Assembly: GCF_027924965.1 (NCBI RefSeq)
Contig: NZ_AP027056.1
Coordinates: 310,001 to 374,000, forward strand
Reading direction: 5' to 3'
Origin: Limnohabitans sp. TEGF004
Lineage (GTDB): Bacteria > Pseudomonadota > Gammaproteobacteria > Burkholderiales > Burkholderiaceae_C
DNA length: 64,000 nucleotides
The notes below the pieces were generated by a model that searched no databases, was not told the origin of the DNA, and saw only the letters and a list, made by a program, of their open reading frames with translations. The first letter of the stretch is position 1, and each line of letters starts with the position of its first letter. Made by a program: the position numbers and the translations under genes. Shown piece after piece: positions 25,884 through 33,874 of this stretch.

Positions 25884-26204
25884 ATGAGTAATGACAATGA
25901 ATTTATTTCTGTAGATGAGCTCTTAAGTGGATTGGACTCAGAGAGTAAAAACTACAAACCTACTGAAGTTGAGTCGCATTTGAAAATTGCTGAAAAATAT
26001 TTGAACGATGCTTTAGATGTGGTGCATGCGCTTAGCGATAAAAATAAAGAAGAGCGCGAAAATCTAATTAATATTTTGAATAATATTTCAATCAGATTGG
26101 GGCGTGCTCAATCGCAAATACAAAAGGAGCGTGACAAAGAGCCTGATGACGCGTGTTCTGACGGAGTGGATCTTAGTTATGCGAACTACTTGACTAAAGA
26201 TTAA
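25884..26204 (+). CDS. AT-rich ORFan, hypothetical protein
   Basis: A 106-residue acidic, soluble and probably helical protein that I do not recognise. SHLKIAEKYLNDALDVVHALSDKNKEERENLINIL looks like a helical hairpin with a charged middle. AAGGGAACGAAGC before the ATG contains a reasonable SD. Base use differs clearly from neighbours: many AAT, TTA, ATA and GAT codons, and flanking DNA (25785-25883 and 26205-26330) is also AT-rich, suggesting a small transferred segment between xerC and rlmI. No signal peptide, membrane segment or metal motif. Confidence 0.6.
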   Translation: MSNDNEFISVDELLSGLDSESKNYKPTEVESHLKIAEKYLNDALDVVHALSDKNKEERENLINILNNISIRLGRAQSQIQKERDKEPDDACSDGVDLSYANYLTKD

Positions 26205-26362
26205 CTGTTTTTTCGGAGTCGTTCTGCTGCGAGTAGCATGCTCACTAATTGAGCAAATTGAAAGTCTTTTTCGTGTCAGGTGCATCTTTAATGGGGTGTA
26301 ATTTTTGTTAGCTTTCACTCGGGAGGTGAAATAAACCTCTACGCCAAGCGCAAACCCCCAAC

Positions 26363-26383
26363 GACTCAAACGACAATTGAGTC
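26363..26383 (+). promoter_or_regulatory. Hairpin directly before the rlmI start codon
   Basis: GACTCAA (26363-26369) pairs with TTGAGTC (26377-26383) around a seven-base loop; the rlmI ATG begins two bases later. No Shine-Dalgarno is seen between hairpin and ATG. This could influence initiation. Confidence 0.45.
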
Positions 26384-26384
26384 A

Positions 26385-27608
26385 ATGAAAACAATCAAGC
26401 TAAGAGAAGGTAAAGAGCGTTCTGCGCTGCGCCGCCACCCGTGGATTTTTGACGGTGCCATTGCCAAAGGCAGTGGCGACGCAGGCGAGACCGTGCGCGT
26501 GGAATCGAACGACGGCCATTTTTTGGGCTGGGCATCGTGCAGCCCCGAATCAAAAATTCGCGCGCGCATTTGGAGTTTTGACGAAGGTCAACGCATTGAT
26601 GCGTCGTTTTTCAAAGCCTCCATCGCTCGCGCCATTGCAGCGCGTAGCCGTTTTGACATTCAAAGCAATGGCGTGCGTTTGATTCACGGCGAGTCCGATG
26701 GTTTGCCAGGCCTCATCGTGGACCGCTATGACGACATCTTGGTGGCGTCGTTTCTGTCGTGCGGCACTGAGCGCTGGAAAAGCGTGATTGCCGACGAGTT
26801 GCTGGCGCAAACTGGCCTGACCAAACTCTACGAACGCTCGGACTCCAACGTGCGCAAGCTTGAAGGTTTGCCCGAAGTCACAGGCTGGCTGCGTGGTGAG
26901 GGTGCTACGGGTGTGGTGCTGCGCGAGCACGATTGGCAGCTGTCTCTGGATGTGGCCGAGGGCCACAAAACAGGCTTTTATTTAGACCAACGCGACAGCC
27001 GCAAGAAGTTTGCCGACTATGCCAAGCGCTTGCAGTTTCAGCGCGTGCTCAATTGCTATTGCTACACAGGCGGTTTCACCGTGGCCGCTTTGGCTGGCGG
27101 TGCAGCGCATGTGACGTCGATTGATTCATCCGGCCCCGCGATTGAGCTGGCCAAAGCCAACGTGGCGCTGAACGGCTTTGACGCCGCACGCACCACCATG
27201 ATGGATGCCGATGTGAACGCGTCGTTGCGTCAGTTCATTCAAGAAGGCCGCACGTTTGACGCCATCGTGCTCGACCCGCCTAAGTTTGCGCCGTCTGCCG
27301 CGCATGCCGACCGCGCGGCGCGTGCTTACAAAGACATCAACCGTTTGGCGTTCAAGTTGCTAGAGCCGGGTGGCGTGCTGTTTACCTACAGCTGCTCGGG
27401 CGGTATCAGTGCTGATTTGTTCCACAAAATCATCGCCTCGGCTGGCATTGACGCGCCATGCGATGGCTACATCAGCGAGCGCATGCAAGGCGCGCCCGAC
27501 CACCCGATGACCTTGACCTTTCCCGAGGGCGAATACCTCAAGGGGCTGGTGGTTGTGAAAGCGGCTGATCTGCTTGAAAAGGCTGGCTCGGCGACAATAG
27601 CCAGTTGA
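26385..27608 (+). CDS. rlmI: RlmI-like 23S rRNA cytosine-5 methyltransferase
   Basis: This 407-residue class I SAM methyltransferase of the RlmI/RlmK family modifies a cytosine of 23S rRNA (C1962 in E. coli). A PUA domain (1-75, LREGKERSALRRHPWIFDGAI) is followed by a central EEHEE-type domain (75-180) and the Rossmann domain: TGFYLDQRDSRK, LNCYCYTGGFTVAALAGGA (SAM loop) and IVLDPPKFAPSA (catalytic region). YSCSGG is the conserved C-terminal cysteine motif. ATG 26385 lies at the natural N-terminus. A 31-base gap separates it from the GTPase. Confidence 0.9.
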   Translation: MKTIKLREGKERSALRRHPWIFDGAIAKGSGDAGETVRVESNDGHFLGWASCSPESKIRARIWSFDEGQRIDASFFKASIARAIAARSRFDIQSNGVRLIHGESDGLPGLIVDRYDDILVASFLSCGTERWKSVIADELLAQTGLTKLYERSDSNVRKLEGLPEVTGWLRGEGATGVVLREHDWQLSLDVAEGHKTGFYLDQRDSRKKFADYAKRLQFQRVLNCYCYTGGFTVAALAGGAAHVTSIDSSGPAIELAKANVALNGFDAARTTMMDADVNASLRQFIQEGRTFDAIVLDPPKFAPSAAHADRAARAYKDINRLAFKLLEPGGVLFTYSCSGGISADLFHKIIASAGIDAPCDGYISERMQGAPDHPMTLTFPEGEYLKGLVVVKAADLLEKAGSATIAS

Positions 27609-27639
27609 TTGAAACGTTCAGAAATAAGGCTTCTCTTTT

Positions 27640-28749
27640 ATGTTGATCCCCGCCACCATCCTGACCGGCTTTTTGGGCTCGGGCAAAACCACCTTGCTCA
27701 AGCGCGTGCTGACCGAGGCCCACGGCCAAAAGATTGCCATCATCGAAAACGAGTTTGGCGAAGAAAACATCGACAACGAGATCTTGGTGTCTGACACCAA
27801 CGAGCAAATCATTCAGATGAACAACGGCTGCGTGTGCTGCACGATCCGTGAAGACCTGCGCACCACACTGCAACTGCTGGCTGCTAAAAAGCGCAAAGGT
27901 CTGTTGAACTTTGACCGCGTGGTGATTGAAACCACGGGCCTCGCTGACCCAGGTCCTGTGGCGCAAACCTTCTTCATGGACGACGAGATTGCCGAGAGCT
28001 TTTTGCTCGACTCTATCTTGACGCTGGTGGATGCCAAACACGCCGCCCAGCAGCTGAACGACCGCCAAGAGGCACGCCGTCAAGTGGGCTTTGCCGACCA
28101 AATTTTCATCAGCAAGGCCGACCTCGTGACGCCTGGTGAGTTGGATGCTTTGCAGCACCGCTTGAAGCACATGAACCCACGCGCCCCACAAAAAGTGGCG
28201 CATTTCGGTGACGTGTCCTTGAGCGAGGTGTTTGACCTGCGTGGTTTCAACCTGAACGCCAAGCTCGACATCGACCCTGACTTCTTGGCTGATGACGACC
28301 ACCATCACCACGATGGCGAGCATTGCGACCACCCTTCACACAAGCATGGCCACTTACATGACCACGGCCACGATCATGCGCACGGCGAGCATTGCGACCA
28401 TGACCACGTGCATGACGAGCACTGCAACCATGGTCACCATCACCACCACGATGACGACGTGAAGAGCTTTGTCTACAAATCCAAGCGCCAGTTCGATCCT
28501 GCCAAGCTGGAAGATTTCTTGGGCGCCATCGTCAACATCTACGGCCCCAAGATGCTGCGCTACAAAGGCGTGCTCAATATGAAGGGCACCGAAAAGAAGG
28601 TGATCTTCCAAGGCGTGCACCAGTTGATGGGCAGCGACTTGGGCCCTGATTGGGCCGAAGGCGAAGAGCGCATCAGCAAGATGGTGTTCATTGGCATTGA
28701 CTTGCCCAAAGACATCTTGATTCAAGGCCTAGACCAATCCTTGGTTTGA
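27640..28749 (+). CDS. COG0523 (CobW/ZNG-like) GTPase with histidine-rich loop
   Basis: A 369-residue G3E metallochaperone GTPase. Walker A is GFLGSGKTT (residues 10-18), the metal-binding GCVCC motif is Cys64-Cys67, ETTGLADP is the Walker B/switch II region, and SKAD the guanine specificity motif. A loop at about residues 218-273 is extremely rich in His and Asp (more than 25 His), a metal buffer typical for zinc- or nickel-handling members. The C-terminal CobW domain follows (SKRQFDPAKLEDFLG). Cobalamin synthesis is unlikely since no cob genes are near. Zinc allocation is the best inference, but no Zur-like operator was found. Confidence 0.88.
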   Translation: MLIPATILTGFLGSGKTTLLKRVLTEAHGQKIAIIENEFGEENIDNEILVSDTNEQIIQMNNGCVCCTIREDLRTTLQLLAAKKRKGLLNFDRVVIETTGLADPGPVAQTFFMDDEIAESFLLDSILTLVDAKHAAQQLNDRQEARRQVGFADQIFISKADLVTPGELDALQHRLKHMNPRAPQKVAHFGDVSLSEVFDLRGFNLNAKLDIDPDFLADDDHHHHDGEHCDHPSHKHGHLHDHGHDHAHGEHCDHDHVHDEHCNHGHHHHHDDDVKSFVYKSKRQFDPAKLEDFLGAIVNIYGPKMLRYKGVLNMKGTEKKVIFQGVHQLMGSDLGPDWAEGEERISKMVFIGIDLPKDILIQGLDQSLV

Positions 28750-28773
28750 TGAATTTTGTTAGTTTTTGCTAAT

Positions 28774-28804
28774 TTGATAAAGCCTTGGGGTTTGTGGCTA
28801 CAAT
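28774..28804 (+). promoter_or_regulatory. Candidate sigma-70 promoter of dksA
   Basis: TTGATA (28774-28779) and TACAAT (28799-28804) each match consensus at five of six positions, but the spacer is 19 bases, longer than ideal. They precede the GTG start by about 60 bases. AGGAG at 28851-28855 is the SD. Confidence 0.45.
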
Positions 28805-28863
28805 CCCGCGCGCCAGACCCTGCCAGCACACCCGTGCTGTCTGGGGCAGCCAGGAGACCCACA

Positions 28864-30183
28864 GTGAACGCTAAATCCAAGAAAACCGCTTCTAAGAAGC
28901 CTGTTCCCGCAAAAAAAGCGGCTAAAACAGCGGCAACGCCCAAAGCGGTTGCGAAGAAAGTTGTGAAAAAACCTGTGGCGGTGAAGACCCCCGCAAAGTC
29001 TGCCAAGACTGCTGCGAAGTCCGCCGCTAAGCCTGTGGCGAAAAAAGCTGCACCTGCGAAAGCAGCGGCCAAGAAGGTCGTTGCCAAAAAGGCTCCGGCT
29101 AAAAAGCCAGTGGCCCCTAAAGCAGCACCTAAAAAGGTGGTCGCTAAGAAGGCCGCGGCTCCTGCTAAAAAAGCAGTGGCTAAGAAAGCGCCTGTCAAAG
29201 TCGTGAAGGCACCAGCCAAGGCGGTTAAGGCTCCTGCAAAAGCAGTCAAAGCCCCAGCCAAGGCAGCAGTCAAGGCAAAAGCACCTGTCAAAGCAGCAGC
29301 TAAACCTGTAGCAAATAAAGCCGCGGCGAAGCCGGTTGCGAAAGTGGCCCCAAAAGCCGCATCCAACGCTGCTCCTAAAACAGCTCCAAAAGCAGCAGCG
29401 AAGCCGGCAGTGAAAGCTGCACCCGCCAAGAAAGCGCCTGCTGCAAAACCAGCACCGGCCAAAGCTGCCAAGCCTGTTGTGGCTAAGGCTGCAAAGCCTG
29501 CCAAGGAAACTAAAGTCAAAGTGGTGGCCGCACCTGCACCCATCGTGCACGTGACGCCCATCATTCCTGGCTACACCCCTGTGGTGCACAAGAAAAACTC
29601 CAGAGCTGCCAAGATGGCGGCTTTGGTTCCACCCCCGCCAGCTCAAGTGGTTGCGTCCAACGCAGCCAAGAACAGCTTTATGCCGATGACGGCACCCTCC
29701 GCTCCAACCATTGTTCCCGTGATACCTAAAAAAGACGCCAAGCTCGCTAATAACTGGAAGACCAAAACGGCCGACCAACTGACCGATGCAGAAATCATCG
29801 CCATGCCCGACAGCGAGTACATGAATGACATTCAAATGGCATTCTTCCGACTCAAGCTCGTGCAGTTGAAAAACGAAGTTCTGAGCAACGCCAGCGAAAC
29901 CACTGAGCATCTGCGTGAAGACACCGTGGTGGTACCCGATCCAGCCGACCGCGCCACCATTGAAGAAGAACACGCACTCGAATTGCGCACACGTGACCGT
30001 GAACGCAAGTTGCTCAAGAAGATTGAGCAGTCCATCCAGCGCATCGACAGTGGTGACTACGGTTACTGCGACGAAACCGGTGAAGCCATCGGTGTAGGCC
30101 GTTTGTTGGCCCGTCCAACCGCCAGTTTGTCGCTTGAAGCGCAAGAACGTCGCGAAATTAAGCAGCGCATGTTCGGAGATTGA
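28864..30183 (+). CDS. dksA: DksA fused to a long Lys/Ala/Pro-rich (histone H1-like) N-terminal tail
   Basis: A 439-residue protein from GTG 28864, which has an AGGAG eight bases upstream. Residues 1-220 are almost only Lys, Ala, Pro and Val in repeats such as KAPAKAVKAPAKAVK, like the C-terminal tail of histone H1. A linker (220-300) precedes a complete DksA module: QLTDAEIIAMPDSEYMNDIQ, a coiled-coil with the DPADRATIEEEHALELRTRDRERKLL tip region, and the C-terminal globule YGYCDETGEAIGVGRLLARPTASLSLEAQERRE. Only one of the four zinc cysteines remains. DksA binds the RNA polymerase secondary channel with ppGpp; E. coli DksA is 151 residues without this tail. Binding of DNA or RNA by the tail is inference. 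Followed by a terminator. Confidence 0.9.
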   Translation: MNAKSKKTASKKPVPAKKAAKTAATPKAVAKKVVKKPVAVKTPAKSAKTAAKSAAKPVAKKAAPAKAAAKKVVAKKAPAKKPVAPKAAPKKVVAKKAAAPAKKAVAKKAPVKVVKAPAKAVKAPAKAVKAPAKAAVKAKAPVKAAAKPVANKAAAKPVAKVAPKAASNAAPKTAPKAAAKPAVKAAPAKKAPAAKPAPAKAAKPVVAKAAKPAKETKVKVVAAPAPIVHVTPIIPGYTPVVHKKNSRAAKMAALVPPPPAQVVASNAAKNSFMPMTAPSAPTIVPVIPKKDAKLANNWKTKTADQLTDAEIIAMPDSEYMNDIQMAFFRLKLVQLKNEVLSNASETTEHLREDTVVVPDPADRATIEEEHALELRTRDRERKLLKKIEQSIQRIDSGDYGYCDETGEAIGVGRLLARPTASLSLEAQERREIKQRMFGD

Positions 30184-30210
30184 TGGCCAAAACGCCAAAA
30201 ATCATCAAAA

Positions 30211-30236
30211 AGCAGGTCTCAGGGCCTGCTTTTTTT
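30211..30236 (+). terminator. Rho-independent terminator of dksA
   Basis: AGCAGGTC (30211-30218), loop TCAG, GGCCTGCT (30223-30230) with one G-T pair, followed by a run of T to 30236. It isolates dksA from the mraZ cluster; the remaining 250 bases to mraZ are AT-rich leader and contain the repeats described next. Confidence 0.92.
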
Positions 30237-30393
30237 ACGCCCCTTTCTCTTCATAAGCCACTTTTAGTGCGCTTGCTAAGTGCTTCATTTATAACGATTT
30301 TTGGTCCTGGATGTGGATGTTAAAATCGCTGTAAGTTGTTGATTTCATTGAAAAAATTACTAATTCGGGTGTTCTGAACTGGTTTTCCTGCTA

Positions 30394-30430
30394 CAGTGCA
30401 AATAAGTGCAATTAAGTGGTGAAAAGTGCC
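30394..30430 (+). promoter_or_regulatory. Candidate MraZ operator: four AGTG repeats at 10-base period
   Basis: AGTG occurs at 30395, 30405, 30415 and 30425, in the context cAGTGCAAAT / AAGTGCAATT / AAGTGGTGAA / AAGTGCC. MraZ proteins bind tandem GTG-containing repeats at 10-base spacing in front of mraZ and repress the dcw operon, so autoregulation is expected. The core is 60 bases before the mraZ start. The rest of 30237-30489 shows no gene; I could not pin down one clear -35/-10 pair. Confidence 0.7.
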
Positions 30431-30489
30431 TTTCGTGCTTTTGCCGCTGGTTGTTTTGTTTATTTGTCCGTGGAAAAAGGGTCGCCAAC

Positions 30490-30918
30490 GTGTTTCAGGG
30501 CGCTTCATCGCTGAGTCTCGACGCCAAAGGTCGTCTGTCGGTGCCAACCAGGCATCGCGACGTCTTGAGCGCGACTGCGGCTGGGCAGCTCACGATCACA
30601 CGTCACCCCCACGGCTGTTTGATGGTCTTTCCGCGCACCGAGTGGGAGAAGTTCCGAGAACGCATCGCCTCTTTGCCGATGAGTGCGCAATGGTGGAAAC
30701 GCATCTTCTTGGGTAATGCGATGGATGTAGAGATGGACGGCACAGGTCGTGTCCTTATCTCCCCCGAACTGCGCACCGCAGCGGGCATCAGCAAAGACAC
30801 CATGCTGCTCGGTATGGGTAACCACTTTGAACTTTGGGACAAGGCGACTTACGAGGCGCAAGAGGCCCAAGCCATGCAGGGCGACATGCCCGATGTGTTC
30901 AAGGAATTTTCTTTTTAA
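30490..30918 (+). CDS. mraZ: MraZ, transcriptional regulator of the dcw cluster
   Basis: A 142-residue protein made of two SpoVT/AbrB-like halves. [23 protein letters not shown] is the first DNA-binding half with the invariant D-x-K-G-R, and [23 protein letters not shown] the second with D-x-x-G-R. It forms a ring-shaped oligomer that binds tandem repeats in its own promoter. The start is GTG 30490, which begins the family's conserved MFxG; the longer frame to 30406 crosses the repeats. rsmH follows after 3 bases. Confidence 0.95.
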   Translation: MFQGASSLSLDAKGRLSVPTRHRDVLSATAAGQLTITRHPHGCLMVFPRTEWEKFRERIASLPMSAQWWKRIFLGNAMDVEMDGTGRVLISPELRTAAGISKDTMLLGMGNHFELWDKATYEAQEAQAMQGDMPDVFKEFSF

Positions 30919-30921
30919 AGG

Positions 30922-31845
30922 ATGACGGTGGACACGCCCTGGCAGCACACCACCGTCCTACTCAGCGAAGCTGTCGACGCTCTCGACATCAAGCCGGACG
31001 GTACCTACGTAGACGCGACCTTTGGTCGTGGTGGGCACTCCCGCCTCATCTTGTCCAGGCTCTCGCCCCAAGGCCGTTTGATTGCATTCGACAAAGACCT
31101 CGATGCGATAGCGGCGGCAGAACAAATTCAAGACCCGCGTTTTTCGATTCGTCACCAAGGCTTCACGCACTTGGGCGAGTTGGACGCAGGCTCGATCGAC
31201 GGCGTGCTGATGGATTTGGGGGTGAGCTCACCCCAGATCGACAACCCAGCACGCGGTTTCTCCTTTCGAAACGACGGTCCTTTGGACATGCGCATGGACA
31301 CCACCCGTGGCCAAAGCGTGTCCGAGTGGCTGGCCGAGGCGGAAATTCAACACATCGCGGAGGTGATACGTGAATATGGCGAAGAACGGTTTGCTTTACA
31401 GATTGCAAAGGCGATTGATGCTCGCCGACAAGAACGGGGCGTGCCTACATCCACCTCTGAACTGGCCCAGCTCGTGGCTGACACGGTCAAAACCCGCGAG
31501 CCGGGCAAGGACCCTGCAACGCGCACATTTCAGGCTTTTCGGATTTTCATCAATGCCGAGCTTGAGGAGTTGCAACAAGCGTTAAGCGCGTCGTTGCAAG
31601 TTCTGCGCCCCGGAGGTCGATTGGCTGTGATCAGTTTCCATTCCTTGGAAGACCGCATCGTCAAACAGTTCATCACGCAGCATTCACGTGAGGTGTATGA
31701 CCGCCGTGCGCCGTTTGCGGCTCCCAAGGTGATGGACTTCAAAGCGATTGATCGCATCAAGCCCAGCGCTGCGGAAGTGGCGGGCAACCCCCGTTCACGC
31801 AGTGCCATCATGCGCGTGGCTGAGCGCTTGGGAGCGACCGAATGA
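30922..31845 (+). CDS. rsmH: RsmH, 16S rRNA m4C1402 methyltransferase
   Basis: RsmH (MraW) methylates N4 of cytosine 1402 in 16S rRNA. The 307-residue protein has [25 protein letters not shown] (SAM loop), [23 protein letters not shown] (catalytic NPPY-like region) and the C-terminal [14 protein letters not shown]. The inserted helical domain lies at about 120-220. Second gene of the division cluster; overlaps ftsL by 4 bases. Confidence 0.96.
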   Translation: MTVDTPWQHTTVLLSEAVDALDIKPDGTYVDATFGRGGHSRLILSRLSPQGRLIAFDKDLDAIAAAEQIQDPRFSIRHQGFTHLGELDAGSIDGVLMDLGVSSPQIDNPARGFSFRNDGPLDMRMDTTRGQSVSEWLAEAEIQHIAEVIREYGEERFALQIAKAIDARRQERGVPTSTSELAQLVADTVKTREPGKDPATRTFQAFRIFINAELEELQQALSASLQVLRPGGRLAVISFHSLEDRIVKQFITQHSREVYDRRAPFAAPKVMDFKAIDRIKPSAAEVAGNPRSRSAIMRVAERLGATE

Positions 31846-32138
31846 GTCGCGTGAGCTTGCTTTTGCTGATCGCTGTGATGGCGAGCGCGCTGTACTTGGT
31901 GCGCACGCAGTACGAGTCACGTTCACTCACCACCGAGATTGACCGTGCCACCAGTTTGGCGCGCAACCTAGAAACAGAAAACGACCGCTTGGATGTGGAG
32001 CGCCGTGCGCAAGCCACGCCATTGCGTGTCGAAAAACTCGCGCGTGAGCAACTGCACATGCGCACAATCACGCCAGCCATCACGCAATACGCCACCGTGC
32101 CAGGTGGCGCTGCTGCATCTGCGGAGGTTCGCCCATGA
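31842..32138 (+). CDS. ftsL: FtsL, division protein
   Basis: A 98-residue bitopic membrane protein. The N-terminal helix (about 3-21, [16 protein letters not shown]) is followed by a periplasmic leucine-zipper-like coiled coil (30-70) and a short tail. FtsL with FtsB and FtsQ activates FtsWI septal synthesis. Recognised by size, topology and position between rsmH and ftsI, with 4-base ATGA overlaps at both ends; sequence conservation of the family is low. Confidence 0.9.
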   Translation: MSRVSLLLLIAVMASALYLVRTQYESRSLTTEIDRATSLARNLETENDRLDVERRAQATPLRVEKLAREQLHMRTITPAITQYATVPGGAAASAEVRP

Positions 32139-33874
32139 GCAGCCGCAGCGTGCAATACACCTCTAGCCCATTGTTGGCTAGCAAGACGCCCATCTGGCGC
32201 AGCCAGTTCATCGTGGCAGTCATTGCGGCGGGTTTCTTAGGTTTGGTGGCGCGCGCTGCGTACGTCCAGGTGATTGACAACGCGTTCTTCAAACGCCAAG
32301 GCACGGTGCGTTTTGTGCGTACCTTGGATTTGCCTGCCAACCGTGGTCGCATCTTGGACCGCCACGGCAACATCTTGGCGTCTAGCGTGCCTGTGCCCAG
32401 CATTTGGGCCAACCCAGAAGACATCGAGCGCGATCCCGCCAAGCTCAAAGCCTTGGCGAAGTTGTTGGGTATGAACACCGTAGACCTGGACAAAAAGCTG
32501 CAAGACGAAGACAAAACCTTTGTGTGGCTCAAGCGTCAGGTGGACGAGTCGGTGGCCAAAGACATTGCCGCGCTCAAGATCAAAGGTGTGTACGACCGCA
32601 AAGAGTACAAGCGCATTTACCCAGAGGGTGAGTCGGTGGCGCACGTGGTGGGCTTCACCAACGTGGAGAACTTAGGTCAAGAGGGTGTGGAGCTGACCTT
32701 CAACAAAGATTTGGGTGGCAAAGCCGGTTCGCGCCGTGTCATCAAAGACCGTTTGGGCCGCGTGGTGGAAGACATCGGCGAAATGGTTCCCCCTGTAGAT
32801 GGTCGCGATTTGCAACTGAGCATCGACAGCAAGGTGCAGTACTTTGCTTACGAAAAAATCAAAGAGTCTGTGGTCACCAACAAAGCTGTTGCAGGTAGTG
32901 TGGTGGTGCTCGACATCAAGACGGGCGAGGTGTTGGCCTTGGTCAACTACCCCAGCTACTCACCGGGGAAACGAGGGAGCTTGAGTGGTGCACAACTACG
33001 CAACCGAGCCCTCACCGATACGTTTGAACCAGGATCCACCATGAAACCGCTCGTGGTGGGTTTGGCTTTGGAGAAGGGCATTGTCAAGCCTGAGACCTTG
33101 ATTCAAACCGCGCCCGGCAAACTGCAAATGGGTACCGCCACCATCACCGATGCGCACCCGCACGGTGTGTTGAGCGTGAATGAAATCATTCAAAAGTCCA
33201 GCAACGTGGGCACAGTCAAGATTGCCATGCAAATGCAACCCCACGACATGTGGGAAGTGTTCACACAAATGGGTTTGGGACAAAAGCCTCAGGTACCGTT
33301 TCCTGGTGCAGTGGCTGGCAAGGTACGCGCATACAAAACATGGCGTCCGATTGAGCAGGCCACCATGAGCTATGGCTACGGTTTGTCCACCAGTTTGTTT
33401 CAGCTGGCGCAGGCCTACACCGTGTTTGCGCATGACGGCGAAATGGTGCCCATGAGCTTGGTGAAAACCAACCAAGCGCAAGTCAATGGCGCGCGCGTGT
33501 TTTCATCGCAAAACGCTGCTGCCATTCGCAACATGTTGCACTTGGTGACCATCCAAGGTGGCACCGCACCCAAGGCGCAAACCATGGGTTACTCGGTGGG
33601 TGGAAAAACCGGTACGGCCCACAAGGTTGAAGGCAAGGGCTACGCCAGCAAAAAATACCGCGGCTTCTTTGTCGGCATCGCGCCCATTGACAACCCACGC
33701 ATCGTGGTGGCCGTGATGGTGGATGAACCCACCGGCGGCGTTTACTTTGGTGGCGATGTGGCTGCTCCTGTGTTCAGCCAAACCGTGCAACAAACTTTGC
33801 GCATGATGGGCGTGCAGCCCGACATGGCGGTCAAGCCCCAAGTGGTGACCAAGGTTGAGAAGGAGTCGTTTTGA
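32135..33874 (+). CDS. ftsI: FtsI (PBP3), septal transpeptidase
   Basis: A 579-residue class B penicillin-binding protein. One membrane anchor (about 26-46) precedes the pedestal domain (ANRGRILDRHGNILASS) and the transpeptidase domain with FEPGSTMKP (SxxK, nucleophile), KSSNVG (SxN) and GKTGTAHK (KTGT). It crosslinks septal peptidoglycan with FtsW, also encoded in this cluster. An SD AAGGAG within its 3' end serves murE, and the stop overlaps the murE ATG by one base. Confidence 0.96.
   Translation: MSSRSVQYTSSPLLASKTPIWRSQFIVAVIAAGFLGLVARAAYVQVIDNAFFKRQGTVRFVRTLDLPANRGRILDRHGNILASSVPVPSIWANPEDIERDPAKLKALAKLLGMNTVDLDKKLQDEDKTFVWLKRQVDESVAKDIAALKIKGVYDRKEYKRIYPEGESVAHVVGFTNVENLGQEGVELTFNKDLGGKAGSRRVIKDRLGRVVEDIGEMVPPVDGRDLQLSIDSKVQYFAYEKIKESVVTNKAVAGSVVVLDIKTGEVLALVNYPSYSPGKRGSLSGAQLRNRALTDTFEPGSTMKPLVVGLALEKGIVKPETLIQTAPGKLQMGTATITDAHPHGVLSVNEIIQKSSNVGTVKIAMQMQPHDMWEVFTQMGLGQKPQVPFPGAVAGKVRAYKTWRPIEQATMSYGYGLSTSLFQLAQAYTVFAHDGEMVPMSLVKTNQAQVNGARVFSSQNAAAIRNMLHLVTIQGGTAPKAQTMGYSVGGKTGTAHKVEGKGYASKKYRGFFVGIAPIDNPRIVVAVMVDEPTGGVYFGGDVAAPVFSQTVQQTLRMMGVQPDMAVKPQVVTKVEKESF

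Noticed and set aside
28750..28863. Zur operator before dksA
   Set aside because: The AT-rich segment has no TGTTATA-like dyad of the expected length; only short imperfect repeats are present.
28722..30198. Long open frames on the minus strand opposite dksA (466 and 280 codons), one Ala/Gly/Phe-rich
   Set aside because: They are the complement of the Lys/Ala repeat coding sequence, where stop codons are rare on the other strand; composition is that of a shadow frame and no SD or family motif exists.
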